DNA of 64,000 bases from Polynucleobacter sp. (GTDB lineage: Bacteria > Pseudomonadota > Gammaproteobacteria > Burkholderiales > Burkholderiaceae), in the NCBI GenBank assembly GCA_016462905.1, contig JAEMSI010000001.1, positions 82,800 through 146,799 of the forward strand, written 5' to 3'. The notes beneath the pieces are model-generated. The model did not search any database and was not told the DNA's origin. It saw nothing but the letters and a program-made list of their open reading frames with translations. A program made the translations under genes and the position numbers. Positions 1 to 10,476 of this stretch are shown here, one piece after another; within the stretch, counting starts at the first letter, position 1, and each line of letters opens with the position of its first letter.

Positions 1-1
1 G

Positions 2-52
2 CGAAAAACCGGTCTAGGTGCGTTACTCATGGCTGGTTGGAACCCAATTTAA
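2..52 (+). CDS. C-terminal tail of a truncated CDS (…RKTGLGALLMAGWNPI*), product unknown
   Basis: Open frame from the window edge ending in TAA at 50-52; too short to identify. Confidence 0.3.
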   Translation, partial: RKTGLGALLMAGWNPI

Positions 53-161
53 AGAAACCCATATTAATAATTGTTGTGTTGCAACATATTCTATTGGAAA
101 CGTCAGGCAAATTGGACATTATTGGAAAAAAAATTAAGGATTCGATCAATTCAAGGCTTTT

Positions 162-890
162 TTAACTGAGCAAATTAGCATAATGTTGCTGGCTAGTATG
201 GTACTTGGCTAAGCGCAGCTCGACTGGCTTATTGCCATAGGTAAAGGATAAGCGCTCCACTTGCAGTAAAGCAGTCCCTTGGCTGATGCCTAATCTAGAA
301 CTTACATGAAGATCTGCCTCTATCGCTTTGATTTTCTCTTCAGCTCTCACCATATGGGTTGAAAATTCAGACTCAAAGAAGGCATACAAGGAGGTAGGCC
401 AACGGTTTAACTCGTCAAGACTAATCCCCTTAAAACGACTGCTGAGTAACCAAATCTCCTCCAGTACGATAGGCTTACCTTGCGCCAACTGAATCCGTTC
501 AATCTGAATCACGCTATCGCCAGTTTGTATTTTTAGAGCCCGCGCTATCCAGCTTAAGGCTTTGACACTTTTGCACGAAAGAAATTGATTTTGTAAAACT
601 AAGGGGGCGTTGGCATCCGAAACTAAGCGGAGAAAACGGTATTCCTTATTGATTTCCTGATGACTGGCTACATAGGTGCCCTTGCCTTGCCTACGCGTTA
701 ATAGGTTATCGGCCGCCAAAGAATCAATTGCCTTGCGAACCGTGCCTTGGCTAACCTGAAAACGGGCTGCCAAATCCATCTCACTGGGGATTAAATCCCC
801 TGGCTTCCACTCGCCTGACTGCAAACTAGTCATCAACAAATCTTTAATTTGTTGATAAAGGGGGCTAAATGAAGTAAACGTAGCGGGCAC
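162..890 (-). CDS. GntR family (HutC/UTRA-type) transcriptional regulator
   Basis: N-terminal wHTH (PGDLIPSEMDLAARFQVSQGTVRKAIDSLAADNLLTRRQGKGTYV) followed by a UTRA-like domain; divergent from mdh. Confidence 0.9.
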   Translation of the reverse strand: MPATFTSFSPLYQQIKDLLMTSLQSGEWKPGDLIPSEMDLAARFQVSQGTVRKAIDSLAADNLLTRRQGKGTYVASHQEINKEYRFLRLVSDANAPLVLQNQFLSCKSVKALSWIARALKIQTGDSVIQIERIQLAQGKPIVLEEIWLLSSRFKGISLDELNRWPTSLYAFFESEFSTHMVRAEEKIKAIEADLHVSSRLGISQGTALLQVERLSFTYGNKPVELRLAKYHTSQQHYANLLS

Positions 891-917
891 GATCGGATTT
901 TATAAAGAGTCATTCAA

Positions 918-929
918 TCTTATATAAGA
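918..929. promoter_or_regulatory. 12-bp perfect palindrome TCTTATATAAGA, candidate operator in gntR/mdh intergenic region
   Basis: Read directly; lies between divergent starts at 890 and 990. Confidence 0.5.
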
Positions 930-989
930 CATGCGACTAGTGTAAATGTAAACTATTGGGATTCATCGATCTTTATCAGGAGTTAGTAA

Positions 990-1979
990 ATGGCAAAAAG
1001 CCCTATGCGTGTAGCGGTGACTGGAGCGGCTGGTCAAATTGGTTATTCCCTGTTATTTCGTATTGCCAATGGCGACATGCTCGGCAAAGACCAACCCGTG
1101 ATTCTGCAATTATTAGAAATTCCAGACGAAAAAGCGCAAAAAGCCTTAAAAGGCGTGATGATGGAAATTGACGACTGCGCTTTCCCTTTGTTGGCTGGCA
1201 TGAGTGCGCATAGCGACCCAATGGAAGCCTTTAAAGATATTGACATTGCCTTATTGGTAGGTGCGCGTCCTCGTGGGCCTGGGATGGAACGCAAAGATTT
1301 ACTGTCTGCGAATGCGCAAATCTTTACTGCCCAAGGCAAGGCCCTTGATGCTGTTGCCAAACGGACTGTGAAGGTCTTAGTAGTTGGAAACCCCGCCAAC
1401 ACCAACGCCTATATTGCGATGAAGTCGGCACCCAATTTACCCGCTAAAAACTTCACGGCCATGCTCCGACTTGATCACAATCGTGCGCTTTCGCAATTGG
1501 CAAGCAAAACTAACAAAGCTGTAGCCGATATCGAAAAACTAATCGTTTGGGGTAATCACAGCCCAACCATGTACCCCGACTATCGCTTCGCCACAGTCAA
1601 TGGTCAGTCAGTTAAAGACCTGATTAATGATGCCGCATGGAATAAAGAGGTATTTCTTCCAACCGTTGGCAAACGAGGCGCGGCCATCATCGATGCGCGT
1701 GGCTTATCTTCGGCTGCATCGGCCGCCAACGCTGCAATTGATCATGTGCGCGATTGGATCTTAGGTACGAACGGTAAATGGGTCACGATGGGAATCGCTT
1801 CACTGGGTCAATACGAGATCCCCAAAGAGGTGATCTACGGCTTTCCCGTGACCTGCCAAAATGGCGAGTACACTTTGGTTGAAGGTTTAGAAATTGACGC
1901 TTTCTCCAGAGAGCGAATGACGCATACATTGAATGAATTACTCGAAGAACAAGCTGGAGTGAAGCATTTGTTGATGTAA
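990..1979 (+). CDS. mdh: Malate dehydrogenase
   Basis: [52 protein letters not shown] motifs typical of mdh; SD AGGAG upstream. Confidence 0.97.
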   Translation: MAKSPMRVAVTGAAGQIGYSLLFRIANGDMLGKDQPVILQLLEIPDEKAQKALKGVMMEIDDCAFPLLAGMSAHSDPMEAFKDIDIALLVGARPRGPGMERKDLLSANAQIFTAQGKALDAVAKRTVKVLVVGNPANTNAYIAMKSAPNLPAKNFTAMLRLDHNRALSQLASKTNKAVADIEKLIVWGNHSPTMYPDYRFATVNGQSVKDLINDAAWNKEVFLPTVGKRGAAIIDARGLSSAASAANAAIDHVRDWILGTNGKWVTMGIASLGQYEIPKEVIYGFPVTCQNGEYTLVEGLEIDAFSRERMTHTLNELLEEQAGVKHLLM

Positions 1980-2020
1980 AACAGTACAAAAATAAAACGC
2001 CATTAAAGGGGGTTTGCCAG

Positions 2021-2473
2021 ATGAAACCGATACAGGGTACCGCGACTGTTTTTTGTTTGATGCTAATGGCGAGCTCCGTAATGGGCCAACAAAATTCACA
2101 AAAAACCAATTCGCTAGCGACTCCAGTTTCATCAGGGAGCGCTTTGGCAGGCACAGAAGTGAATCTCAACGATGACCTGCATTTATGGACCTGCTCGAAC
2201 GGAGAAAAGTTTCATACCAAAGGTATCTTTACTAAGATCGCGATGATTCTAAAATCAAAATCCTACGACATGCAAAAAGAGATGTCTTTACCTGGAAGTT
2301 TGCGATATAAAAATCAAGAGCATGGGTATGATTTAGTCGTATTAGGCTCAAAAGCCATGCTGTTTAATGTTAAAACCGGTTCACGTGTTGCCGATGACTG
2401 CAAAACAGCGGCTATGAAAGAAGGTAAAGAATCGCACCTGATTCAACAAGCCGATAGCATGATCAAGAACTAA
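2021..2473 (+). CDS. Secreted small protein, MliC/PliC-like (lysozyme-inhibitor fold) candidate
   Basis: Signal peptide; WTCSNGEKF…Y…GSLRYKN…VLGSKAMLFN…DDC pattern resembles MliC family. Confidence 0.5.
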   Translation: MKPIQGTATVFCLMLMASSVMGQQNSQKTNSLATPVSSGSALAGTEVNLNDDLHLWTCSNGEKFHTKGIFTKIAMILKSKSYDMQKEMSLPGSLRYKNQEHGYDLVVLGSKAMLFNVKTGSRVADDCKTAAMKEGKESHLIQQADSMIKN

Positions 2474-3681
2474 TGAAATAAGGGCTGTTGAGAGGGGGTA
2501 TCTTCAGGCATTTCGGCGTGAACGATTTCCCCTAGACGGTCTGGAAACAAAGGGGCTCCGCAGTCGTCGCACAACTCTGGCGCAAATAACATCGCATGCC
2601 GAAATACATCTTCCACACCCGATTCATTTAAAGCATCGCAAATTCGTTTTACAAGGCTATCTTCATTAGACACATCGTTCAGTGCATCGCTAGGCACATT
2701 TTCGCGATCGTATAAAGGCCATATAACACCATAAATTACGTCAACAGAACCTTTTAAACTAAATGAAATGCGATATTCATCTGCCTGATCTTCACCAAAC
2801 GCAGCAACCACACAAGACAAACCGGCAGGCGAAAGACTTAAAGTAGTCTCTAAAAAATTGACTGCGGCGCGAATACTTAAAGGACGAACCTGCTTATCAG
2901 CCAAGCGGCAATTGGTGAAGTAAGCCTCGGGAAGTAATAATTCAAACTCACACCCCGGCAACAAAGCACCAATCGGTTCTTGCATCGCAGCTTGCCACTC
3001 CATCAAACTCACGCCCCGTTCTTGTCGCTGAGGTAACTCAGCCTGCCAGCGAAATAAAGGCTGTGAACTAGGCGCCGCAATCACGGCAATAATAAAGCGC
3101 GGATCAGCGAGTACGGCGATTGTCTCCGACATATCGCGTAGTTCCAACTTCATTTCACCACCCAACACAGCGGCTTTCGCCAAGGTTTCTAAGAGCGTTA
3201 AGGTTTGAGTATGCGAATGGGGCATCTGATCAATACTGTAGAGCCAAGGAATAATCGCTAAACGTGTGCCATCTGCTGCAACTGAACTCTGCAGTGCTGC
3301 TGCGGTTGCCTCTATCACTTGGCTTGGTAATGGGCCAGATGGTATTTGGTAGCGCGTGTGAGCCACAATGGGCATGGCAATCAATAAACAATCCCAGGCC
3401 TGATCTTCATGCTGAATCGTGATTGATTCTGCCAAGGTTTCGGCCGAATCAGCCAACACTTCAAAGGCAACAGTATTAATTTTGAAGGTTGCGTCTAACG
3501 CTAAATCGATGATATTTTGATGATGGCTTTTTAATAAGCGCATTAAACGTGCCCGCAATCGCCCCTCCCAAAACTGATCCTCAAGCCGACTTCCAGAGGC
3601 GGCCAAGGAAATCGAGTCGGCCACCAAACGCTCTGCTTCGGGTGATGAACGTTGGGAAGTTTTGGAACGATGAACAGACAT
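2470..3681 (-). CDS. DUF2863-like conserved hypothetical protein
   Basis: Long ORF with coding-like composition, conserved betaproteobacterial protein type. Confidence 0.75.
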   Translation of the reverse strand: MSVHRSKTSQRSSPEAERLVADSISLAASGSRLEDQFWEGRLRARLMRLLKSHHQNIIDLALDATFKINTVAFEVLADSAETLAESITIQHEDQAWDCLLIAMPIVAHTRYQIPSGPLPSQVIEATAAALQSSVAADGTRLAIIPWLYSIDQMPHSHTQTLTLLETLAKAAVLGGEMKLELRDMSETIAVLADPRFIIAVIAAPSSQPLFRWQAELPQRQERGVSLMEWQAAMQEPIGALLPGCEFELLLPEAYFTNCRLADKQVRPLSIRAAVNFLETTLSLSPAGLSCVVAAFGEDQADEYRISFSLKGSVDVIYGVIWPLYDRENVPSDALNDVSNEDSLVKRICDALNESGVEDVFRHAMLFAPELCDDCGAPLFPDRLGEIVHAEMPEDTPSQQPLFH

Positions 3682-3709
3682 AGTCCTGATTCGATTTTAG
3701 GAATTTAAA

Positions 3710-4486
3710 TTAACTGGCTTTAGCACGACGAAATACGGGTTGATTTGGTTTTGATTCGCTCGCACTATAACGATAGCCCTCAGCTTTAAATTGCTTTAAA
3801 TCGCGAGGATCGTCAATTCGATTCTCAACTACAAAGCGCGCCATTAAACCCCGCGCTCTTTTGGCGTAAAACGAGATGATCTTGTATTTACCGTCTTTGG
3901 CATCTTGAAATACAGGCGAAATAATCTCATAACCCAAGTCTTTTGTTTGCACTACTTTGAAATATTCTTCGGAAGCTAAATTTAATAAGACAGGATTTTT
4001 TTGTTTAGCTAAAACCTGTTTTAGTGACTTTGTAATTCGGTCACCCCAAAACGCATACAAATCCTTACCGCGCACATTCTTCAGTGCCGTGCCCATTTCC
4101 AAGCGATAGGGTTGCATTAAATCCAGCGGTTTTAAAGCGCCATACAATCCAGACAAAATCCGCACATGATCTTGGGCAAAATCAAGGTCTTTGACAGTTA
4201 AGCTACTAGCAGCAAAACCTTCATAAACATCGCCATTAAATGCCAATAAAGCGGGTTTGCTGTTGGAGCTACTGAACTTGGTCGACCAATCACGAAAGCG
4301 CCCCACATTTAAAGCGGCCAATGAATCCGATACACCCATTAGCTTAGCAAGCTGCTGCGGTGATAATTTTTTTAAGTCAGCAATTAATTGAGCCGATTCA
4401 GTAACAAAATCAGGCAAGGTATGCTTTTTTACCGAACTAGGCGTTTCGTAATCAAGCGATTTGGCGGGCGAAAGAACAATCAACAT
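3710..4486 (-). CDS. yaaA: Peroxide stress protein YaaA (DUF328/UPF0246)
   Basis: [14 protein letters not shown]…, [34 protein letters not shown] motifs. Confidence 0.95.
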   Translation of the reverse strand: MLIVLSPAKSLDYETPSSVKKHTLPDFVTESAQLIADLKKLSPQQLAKLMGVSDSLAALNVGRFRDWSTKFSSSNSKPALLAFNGDVYEGFAASSLTVKDLDFAQDHVRILSGLYGALKPLDLMQPYRLEMGTALKNVRGKDLYAFWGDRITKSLKQVLAKQKNPVLLNLASEEYFKVVQTKDLGYEIISPVFQDAKDGKYKIISFYAKRARGLMARFVVENRIDDPRDLKQFKAEGYRYSASESKPNQPVFRRAKAS

Positions 4487-4541
4487 AGGTCATATTTTTA
4501 GCTAAAACCTATTCTACTGACAAAAAATCAACGGCAGAAAA

Positions 4542-5822
4542 TTAAGGCTTTGAGCGTGGATAAAAACGTTGAATGAATAAGGCGACAAAGATTCCCAAAA
4601 GAATGGCCCATTCCAGCGCAATCGTTAACGTGGCGATGGCAGTAATCACCATCGGCACCCACTCTCTGGGACCGCTATGAAATTCATGGCGCATTTGTTT
4701 AAAGTCAATTAATTTCCAAGCCACCGCCAATAAGCTAGCCGAGATCACTAAATAAGGTAGATATTCAGCCAGTGGGGCAATAAACAACAAAATAAGAATT
4801 AAAAAGACGGTAGCCATAACGCCCGATAAAGGCGTTTGAGCCCCTGCTGCCAAGTTCACGCCCGAACGATTAAAAGAACCACTGACGGGGTAGGAAGAAA
4901 AAAAGGCGCCCGATAAATTAGCCAAGCCCTGCCCTAAAAATTCTTGATTCGCGTCGAAGCGATCTTTTGATTTAAGAGCAAGCGCCCGTCCAATCGACAT
5001 CGCTTCGGTTGAGGCCAACAACACCATAATCAGTGCTGGGCCGAACAAAGAACGCAAGGATTCGAGAGAAAGGCTTGGCAAAGAAAATGGGGGGAAAGCA
5101 CTGGGTACTGGCTCGACATAATTAATGCCTAAAAAATCAGGCCAATAGCGCTCTGAAATAAAAACCACTACGCTCGCTACCACGATTGAAACCAGCATCG
5201 CAGGAATGTAGCGATTAAAACGACGCCATCCACGAATCATCAACAGTGTAAGCAAAATAATCGTGAGATTTTCGGGATGCCATTGCTGCTGCCAAATCGA
5301 CTCGGCTGCGGTCATCCAGGTTTTGTAGACGGATAAGTTTTTAGCCAGCCCAATACCCAACAATTGACCGACTTGGCTATTCATAATCAAAATAGCGGCG
5401 CCAAAGGTAAAACCAAGAATCACCGAATGCGGGATTAAATCAACCCATTTACCCGCCTTGACCAAAGCCAAAACGATTTGCAAAATGCCGACTAACAATG
5501 TCAAGGTAAGAACTAGGGCAACGTATTCGTTTGATCCTGGCAAAGCCAAAGGCGCAATCAATGCCATGGTAGTTAAAGAAATGGCATTAGCCGGGCCGGT
5601 CATCATTAAACGACTGGAGCCAAATAAAGCAGCGATCAAGCAAGGCACCATAGCTGCATACAAACCATAATGCGGTGGCATCCCTGCCAGCATCGCATAG
5701 GCAATCCCCTGCGGCAACACCACTACTGCACCTGTTAAACCTGCAAAAACATCCGCACGGACAACGCCAGGACGTTTAAATTCTGGCCACCACTGCGCAA
5801 AAGGGAAAAAGCGCTTATTCAA
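4542..5822 (-). CDS. SulP family anion permease lacking a C-terminal STAS domain
   Basis: RADVFAGLTGAVVVLPQGIAYAMLAGMPPHYGLYAAMVPCLIAALFGSSRLMMTGPANA; ends directly after the last TM segment. Confidence 0.92.
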   Translation of the reverse strand: MNKRFFPFAQWWPEFKRPGVVRADVFAGLTGAVVVLPQGIAYAMLAGMPPHYGLYAAMVPCLIAALFGSSRLMMTGPANAISLTTMALIAPLALPGSNEYVALVLTLTLLVGILQIVLALVKAGKWVDLIPHSVILGFTFGAAILIMNSQVGQLLGIGLAKNLSVYKTWMTAAESIWQQQWHPENLTIILLTLLMIRGWRRFNRYIPAMLVSIVVASVVVFISERYWPDFLGINYVEPVPSAFPPFSLPSLSLESLRSLFGPALIMVLLASTEAMSIGRALALKSKDRFDANQEFLGQGLANLSGAFFSSYPVSGSFNRSGVNLAAGAQTPLSGVMATVFLILILLFIAPLAEYLPYLVISASLLAVAWKLIDFKQMRHEFHSGPREWVPMVITAIATLTIALEWAILLGIFVALFIQRFYPRSKP

Positions 5823-5960
5823 AGTACGTTTGGAAACTAGTCTCTAATCGGATGAAACAAGGAATTAAGATCAACATGGCACAATCTGACCACTTAAATT
5901 AAGATCAAGAGGTATTGTAGCAATACTTATCAACTGTTAAATAAAATCTGAAGCTTAAAA

Positions 5961-6707
5961 ATGCCTAAAAAATCCAATCCAAAAACCAAAGCGATGATCG
6001 ACGTTTATAGCTGGGCCACTCCCAATGGTCACAAAATTCACATCATGATGGAAGAATGCGGCTTCAAATTAAATCGTGACTGGCGCGCCATTCCCGTCGA
6101 CATTGGCAAAGGCGATCAATTTAAACCCGAATTCCTAGCGATCAGTCCCAATAATAAAATTCCTGCGATTCTTGATCCCAATGGTCCAGATGGAAAACCC
6201 ATTCATCTATTTGAATCGGGTGCTATCTTGTTATACCTTGCTAATAAAACAGGAAAATTTTTACCCAAAACAATTCGCGGCAAGTACGAAACCATGGAAT
6301 GGCTGATGTTTCAAATGGGCGGTCTAGGACCGATGCTCGGACAAAATCATCACTTTCGTTTATATGCACCCGAAAAAATTGAATATGCGGTTAACCGTTA
6401 CACCAATGAAGCCAAGCGTTTGTATGGAGTCCTAAATGAACGCTTAAGTAAATCAACTTATATTGCTGGTAATACTTATACGATTGCCGATATAGCGATT
6501 TTTCCATGGACACGCGGCTGGGAAAAACAAGGGGTAAATATCAACGACTACCCTGATTTCAAAAAGTGGTTCGAAAAAATCAATCAGCGCCCTGCTGTCA
6601 AGCGGGGTGTTGAGGTTCTTACGGCCCTACGCAAACCCTTGATTGACGACCAAGCAAAAGACATTCTATTTGGTAAGGGGCAATACGAAAAATCGAAAAG
6701 GAAATAG
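5961..6707 (+). CDS. Glutathione S-transferase family protein (YghU/YfcG-like)
   Basis: MIDVYSWATPNGHKIHIMMEECG…FLAISPNNKIPAI…LFESGAILLYLANKTG. Confidence 0.9.
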   Translation: MPKKSNPKTKAMIDVYSWATPNGHKIHIMMEECGFKLNRDWRAIPVDIGKGDQFKPEFLAISPNNKIPAILDPNGPDGKPIHLFESGAILLYLANKTGKFLPKTIRGKYETMEWLMFQMGGLGPMLGQNHHFRLYAPEKIEYAVNRYTNEAKRLYGVLNERLSKSTYIAGNTYTIADIAIFPWTRGWEKQGVNINDYPDFKKWFEKINQRPAVKRGVEVLTALRKPLIDDQAKDILFGKGQYEKSKRK

Positions 6708-6725
6708 CACTGGAATAATGCGCTC

Positions 6726-8027
6726 ATGAATGACCTATTTCATTCCAAGCCATTGCCGCCACTTGCTGAGGCAATGCGCCCTAGTACCATTGAAGAGATC
6801 GTCGGACAAACGCATTTACTCGGAATAGGTAAGCCTTTGCAATTGGCATTTGCCTCGGGTCAGCCGCACTCGATGATTCTTTGGGGTCCGCCAGGAGTTG
6901 GCAAAACGACCTTAGCCCGTCTCTCAGCACAAGCCTTTCAACGCGCTTTCATTGCGATCTCCGCGGTTCTTGCGGGTGTCAAAGAAATTCGTGAGTCGAT
7001 TGAACAAGCCGAACACAATATGGCGCAGTTTGGTAAACAAACGATTTTATTTGTCGATGAAATCCATCGCTTTAATAAAAGTCAGCAAGATGCGCTGTTG
7101 CCACACATTGAATCAGGTCTATTTATTTTTATTGGTGCAACCACCGAGAATCCCTCCTTTGAAGTCAACTCGGCCCTGCTATCGCGCGCGCAAGTTTATG
7201 TTTTAAAGTCGCTCAGCGCAGATGAATTACTGGAATTATTGAAACGCGCACGCCAACAAGTATTACCGAATATTGATTTTGATAGCGCCGCATTAAATAC
7301 CATCGTGCACTATGCTGATGGCGATGCACGACGCTTAATTAATTTAATCGAACAAATTCAAAATGCATTACAAGCTAGTCCATCGATACAAAAAATTGAC
7401 CAAGCATTTGTTGAAAATGCCCTCACGATTGGCGCACGTCGTTTTGATAAAGGTGGTGATCAATTCTATGATCAAATTTCTGCTTTACATAAATCCGTGC
7501 GTGGCTCACATCCTGATGCTGCGCTTTATTGGTTATGTCGCATGCTCGACGGCGGTGCTGACCCCCGCTATTTAGCGCGGCGCATTATTCGGATGGCCTG
7601 GGAAGATATTGGTTTAGCTGATCCACGTGCCATGCAACTGGCTAACGATGCTGCACAAACTTATGAACGACTCGGCTCACCCGAAGGCGAACTCGCCTTA
7701 GGTCAAGCAGTCGTCTATTTAGCAATTGCTGCTAAAAGCAATGCTAGTTATCAAGCCTATAACGCGGCACGCGCCTTTGTTGCACAAGATCGCAGTCGTG
7801 AGGTCCCTGTCCATTTACGCAACGCACCTACCCAGTTGATGAAAGATCTTGGGCATGGGCATGCTTATCGCTATGCTCATGACGAACCCCATGCTTATGC
7901 GGCTGGCGAAAGCTATTTGCCCGAAGGAATGCATGAGCCGAACTGGTACCAACCAGTCGAGCGGGGCTTAGAAATCAAAATTGCTGAGCGCATGGCATTT
8001 CTACGCGCTTTAGATCAAAAAAAATAG
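6726..8027 (+). CDS. rarA: Replication-associated recombination protein A (MgsA/RarA ATPase)
   Basis: Walker [14 protein letters not shown], Walker [23 protein letters not shown], RarA C-terminal signature. Confidence 0.96.
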   Translation: MNDLFHSKPLPPLAEAMRPSTIEEIVGQTHLLGIGKPLQLAFASGQPHSMILWGPPGVGKTTLARLSAQAFQRAFIAISAVLAGVKEIRESIEQAEHNMAQFGKQTILFVDEIHRFNKSQQDALLPHIESGLFIFIGATTENPSFEVNSALLSRAQVYVLKSLSADELLELLKRARQQVLPNIDFDSAALNTIVHYADGDARRLINLIEQIQNALQASPSIQKIDQAFVENALTIGARRFDKGGDQFYDQISALHKSVRGSHPDAALYWLCRMLDGGADPRYLARRIIRMAWEDIGLADPRAMQLANDAAQTYERLGSPEGELALGQAVVYLAIAAKSNASYQAYNAARAFVAQDRSREVPVHLRNAPTQLMKDLGHGHAYRYAHDEPHAYAAGESYLPEGMHEPNWYQPVERGLEIKIAERMAFLRALDQKK

Positions 8028-8057
8028 TCCTAAAAGCGTATTTTGTGAAATATCCTA

Positions 8058-8077
8058 TACTGTATAAAAATACAGTA
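8058..8077. promoter_or_regulatory. LexA-type SOS box TACTGTATAAAAATACAGTA
   Basis: Matches the CTG-N10-CAG SOS box pattern; abuts umuD start. Confidence 0.9.
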
Positions 8078-8078
8078 T

Positions 8079-8507
8079 ATGAAAATTACCGAACTAAGCC
8101 GTCAGGCCCTTTCTAATCAATCGCTTGCTTTACCGCTTTACTCTTGTTTGGCGCCAGCTGGCTTTCCCTCTCCCGCTGCCGATCACTACGATAAACGCCT
8201 CGATCTCAACGAATATTTAGTCCTACATCCCGAAGCGACTTTCTTTTTGCGTGTCAAAGGCGATTCGATGTTGGGCGCTGGTATTCATGATGGCGATTTA
8301 TTAGTAGTCGATCGCTCCACCGAGCCTTCTCATGGACGCGTCATCATTGCGGTACTCGATGGTGAACTCACTGTAAAACGACTGCATCGTCAGCGCGGCA
8401 AAATTAGTTTGCGCGCCGATAACCCCGCCTATAGCGATATCGTCATTGCCGATGACCAAGAATTACAGGTTTGGGGTGTAGTGACGCACGTGATTCATAA
8501 ACCATAA
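8079..8507 (+). CDS. umuD: UmuD-like translesion polymerase V autoproteolytic subunit
   Basis: GFPSPAADHYDKRLDLNEYL, GDSM serine and KRL lysine of the S24 peptidase dyad; A-G cleavage site (APAG). Confidence 0.95.
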   Translation: MKITELSRQALSNQSLALPLYSCLAPAGFPSPAADHYDKRLDLNEYLVLHPEATFFLRVKGDSMLGAGIHDGDLLVVDRSTEPSHGRVIIAVLDGELTVKRLHRQRGKISLRADNPAYSDIVIADDQELQVWGVVTHVIHKP

Positions 8508-8528
8508 GACACTGCTGAGCCGATCCCT

Positions 8529-9848
8529 GTGCGTCCTCCATCTAAATCACAATTTGCCTTAGTGGACGGCAATAACTTTTATGTTGCTTGTGAGCGTGTT
8601 TTTAACCCCCTCTTAGAAAATAAACCGGTTGTGGTGCTCTCGAATAACGATGGTTGCGTTGTGGCACGTAGCCAAGAAGCTAAAGACTTAGGGATTCGCA
8701 TGGGAATCCCCTTCTTCGAAGTAAAGCACCTGATTCAAAGTCACAACTTGCTTTGGTTTAGCTCCAATTACACCTTGTATGGCGATATGAGCGCACGTCT
8801 AATGAGTCTTTTAGGGGAATTCTCACCGCACCAAGAAGTGTACTCAATCGATGAATGTTTTCTCGACTTCGGTGGCATGACGCGCGATCCCATCGCCTAC
8901 GCACAAGCGATTCGTAAAAAAACCAAACGGTATCTAGGTTTACCTACCTGCGTTGGTATTGGCAGTAGCAAAACACTAGCCAAGTTGGCTAATCATATCG
9001 CCAAAAAACGCCCCTCCTATAGCGGGGTATTTGATTGGGGGGCATGCGATAACCTAAGCGCCGATAGCCTGATGGCGCAAATTCAAGTGGGCGAAGTGTG
9101 GGGCGTAGGTCGTCGCCTAAACCAACAATTACAAGCGATGCAAATTCGTACAGTACGCGATTTAAAGTACGCCGAAGCCAGTTTAATTCGTAAACAATTT
9201 GGTGTAGTGCTTGAACGCACGGTCGCCGAACTGAATGGCGTTCCGTGTTTAGCTCTGGAAGATACGCAAAGTGCCGGCAACATTCGTAAACAACAGATTA
9301 TTTCCAGTAAAAGTTTTGGTAAACCGATCCAGCATATTCAAGAATTACGCGAGGCAGTTGTTAGTTACACAGTGCGCGCCGCCGAAAAATTACGTCAACA
9401 AAATTCGATGTGCACTCATATCTCAGTTTACATTCGCACCAATCCGTTTTCTCAAAAAAACCCGCCCTATTCCAATAGTATTACTTTGCCTCTAATCTTA
9501 TCGAGTAACGATAGCCGACGTCTTTCTCAACTAGTCTGTGTTGGTCTTGAGCAAATTTACCGTCCTAACTATTTCTATAAAAAAGCGGGGGTGATGTTAT
9601 TAGGAATTCATCCCGAAAATCAATTCCAAGGTAATTTGTTTGAACCTAATCATCTTCAATCTAGGCAGCAACAGGCGCGCTCACAAATTCTAATGAAAAC
9701 CATCGATCAACTCAATCAAACCTATGGTCAGAGCACTCTGATGCTTGCTGGCGCTGGTTTATATGCCCATTGGCGCATGCAAGCAAAACAACGCAGCCCG
9801 AACTACACCACAGCTTGGAATCAACTTGCACAAGCCCAAGCCAATTAA
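8529..9848 (+). CDS. umuC: Y-family DNA polymerase V catalytic subunit
   Basis: [47 protein letters not shown]. Confidence 0.96.
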   Translation: MRPPSKSQFALVDGNNFYVACERVFNPLLENKPVVVLSNNDGCVVARSQEAKDLGIRMGIPFFEVKHLIQSHNLLWFSSNYTLYGDMSARLMSLLGEFSPHQEVYSIDECFLDFGGMTRDPIAYAQAIRKKTKRYLGLPTCVGIGSSKTLAKLANHIAKKRPSYSGVFDWGACDNLSADSLMAQIQVGEVWGVGRRLNQQLQAMQIRTVRDLKYAEASLIRKQFGVVLERTVAELNGVPCLALEDTQSAGNIRKQQIISSKSFGKPIQHIQELREAVVSYTVRAAEKLRQQNSMCTHISVYIRTNPFSQKNPPYSNSITLPLILSSNDSRRLSQLVCVGLEQIYRPNYFYKKAGVMLLGIHPENQFQGNLFEPNHLQSRQQQARSQILMKTIDQLNQTYGQSTLMLAGAGLYAHWRMQAKQRSPNYTTAWNQLAQAQAN

Positions 9849-9897
9849 AACCAATACAATCCCATTCGTACCCTCATTTTTACTTAAAGGAAATAGC

Positions 9898-10467
9898 ATG
9901 CGCCAACGGATTCTTGCCCTGAGCCTCTTTCTAATTGCAGCACTCAGTGGTTTTAGCCAAACCGCTTTGGCTGGACCCAAAGTCGAATTTAAAACAAGCC
10001 AAGGTAATTTTGTGATTGAGCTCGATGCCGATAAAGCGCCCAAGACCGTTAATAATTTTTTAAACTACGTTAAAAGTGGTTTTTATAACGGCACCATTTT
10101 TCATCGCGTCATTAATGGCTTCATGATTCAAGGAGGTGGCTTTACTGCCGATATGAATGAAAAACCAACTCAGCCTCCAGTCGTATCAGAAGCACAAAAT
10201 GGTTTAAAAAATCAAATCTATACCATTGCGATGGCCCGTACCGCAGATCCTGACTCAGCTTCGGCACAATTTTTTATTAATGTGAAAGATAATCCAGCGC
10301 TCGATTATCCCAATGCGCGCGGCAATGGGTATGCGGTATTTGGAAAAGTCATTTCGGGTAATGACACGATTGATAAAATCAAACAAGTTCCAACTGGGTC
10401 ACGTGGTCGTTATGGCGATGTTCCTATCAATACCGTCACGATTGAATCTGCCACCCTATTAAAATAA
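9898..10467 (+). CDS. Peptidylprolyl isomerase (cyclophilin type), secreted
   Basis: Signal peptide from ATG 9898; VEFKTSQGNFVIELDADKAPKTVNNFLNYVKSGFYNGTIFHRVI…. The longer ORF start at 9745 overlaps umuC and is rejected. Confidence 0.94.
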   Translation: MRQRILALSLFLIAALSGFSQTALAGPKVEFKTSQGNFVIELDADKAPKTVNNFLNYVKSGFYNGTIFHRVINGFMIQGGGFTADMNEKPTQPPVVSEAQNGLKNQIYTIAMARTADPDSASAQFFINVKDNPALDYPNARGNGYAVFGKVISGNDTIDKIKQVPTGSRGRYGDVPINTVTIESATLLK

Positions 10468-10476
10468 GCCCAATCA

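Noticed and set aside
1043-1405. 120-aa minus-strand ORF inside mdh
   Set aside because: Fully antisense to mdh; shadow ORF of a strongly coding region.
1783-2169. 128-aa minus-strand ORF spanning the end of mdh and the MliC-like gene
   Set aside because: Overlaps two genes, no recognisable domain, shadow-ORF composition.
9745-9897. N-terminal extension of the peptidylprolyl isomerase ORF
   Set aside because: Overlaps the umuC 3' end; a standard signal peptide and SD-like AAAGGA begin at ATG 9898.
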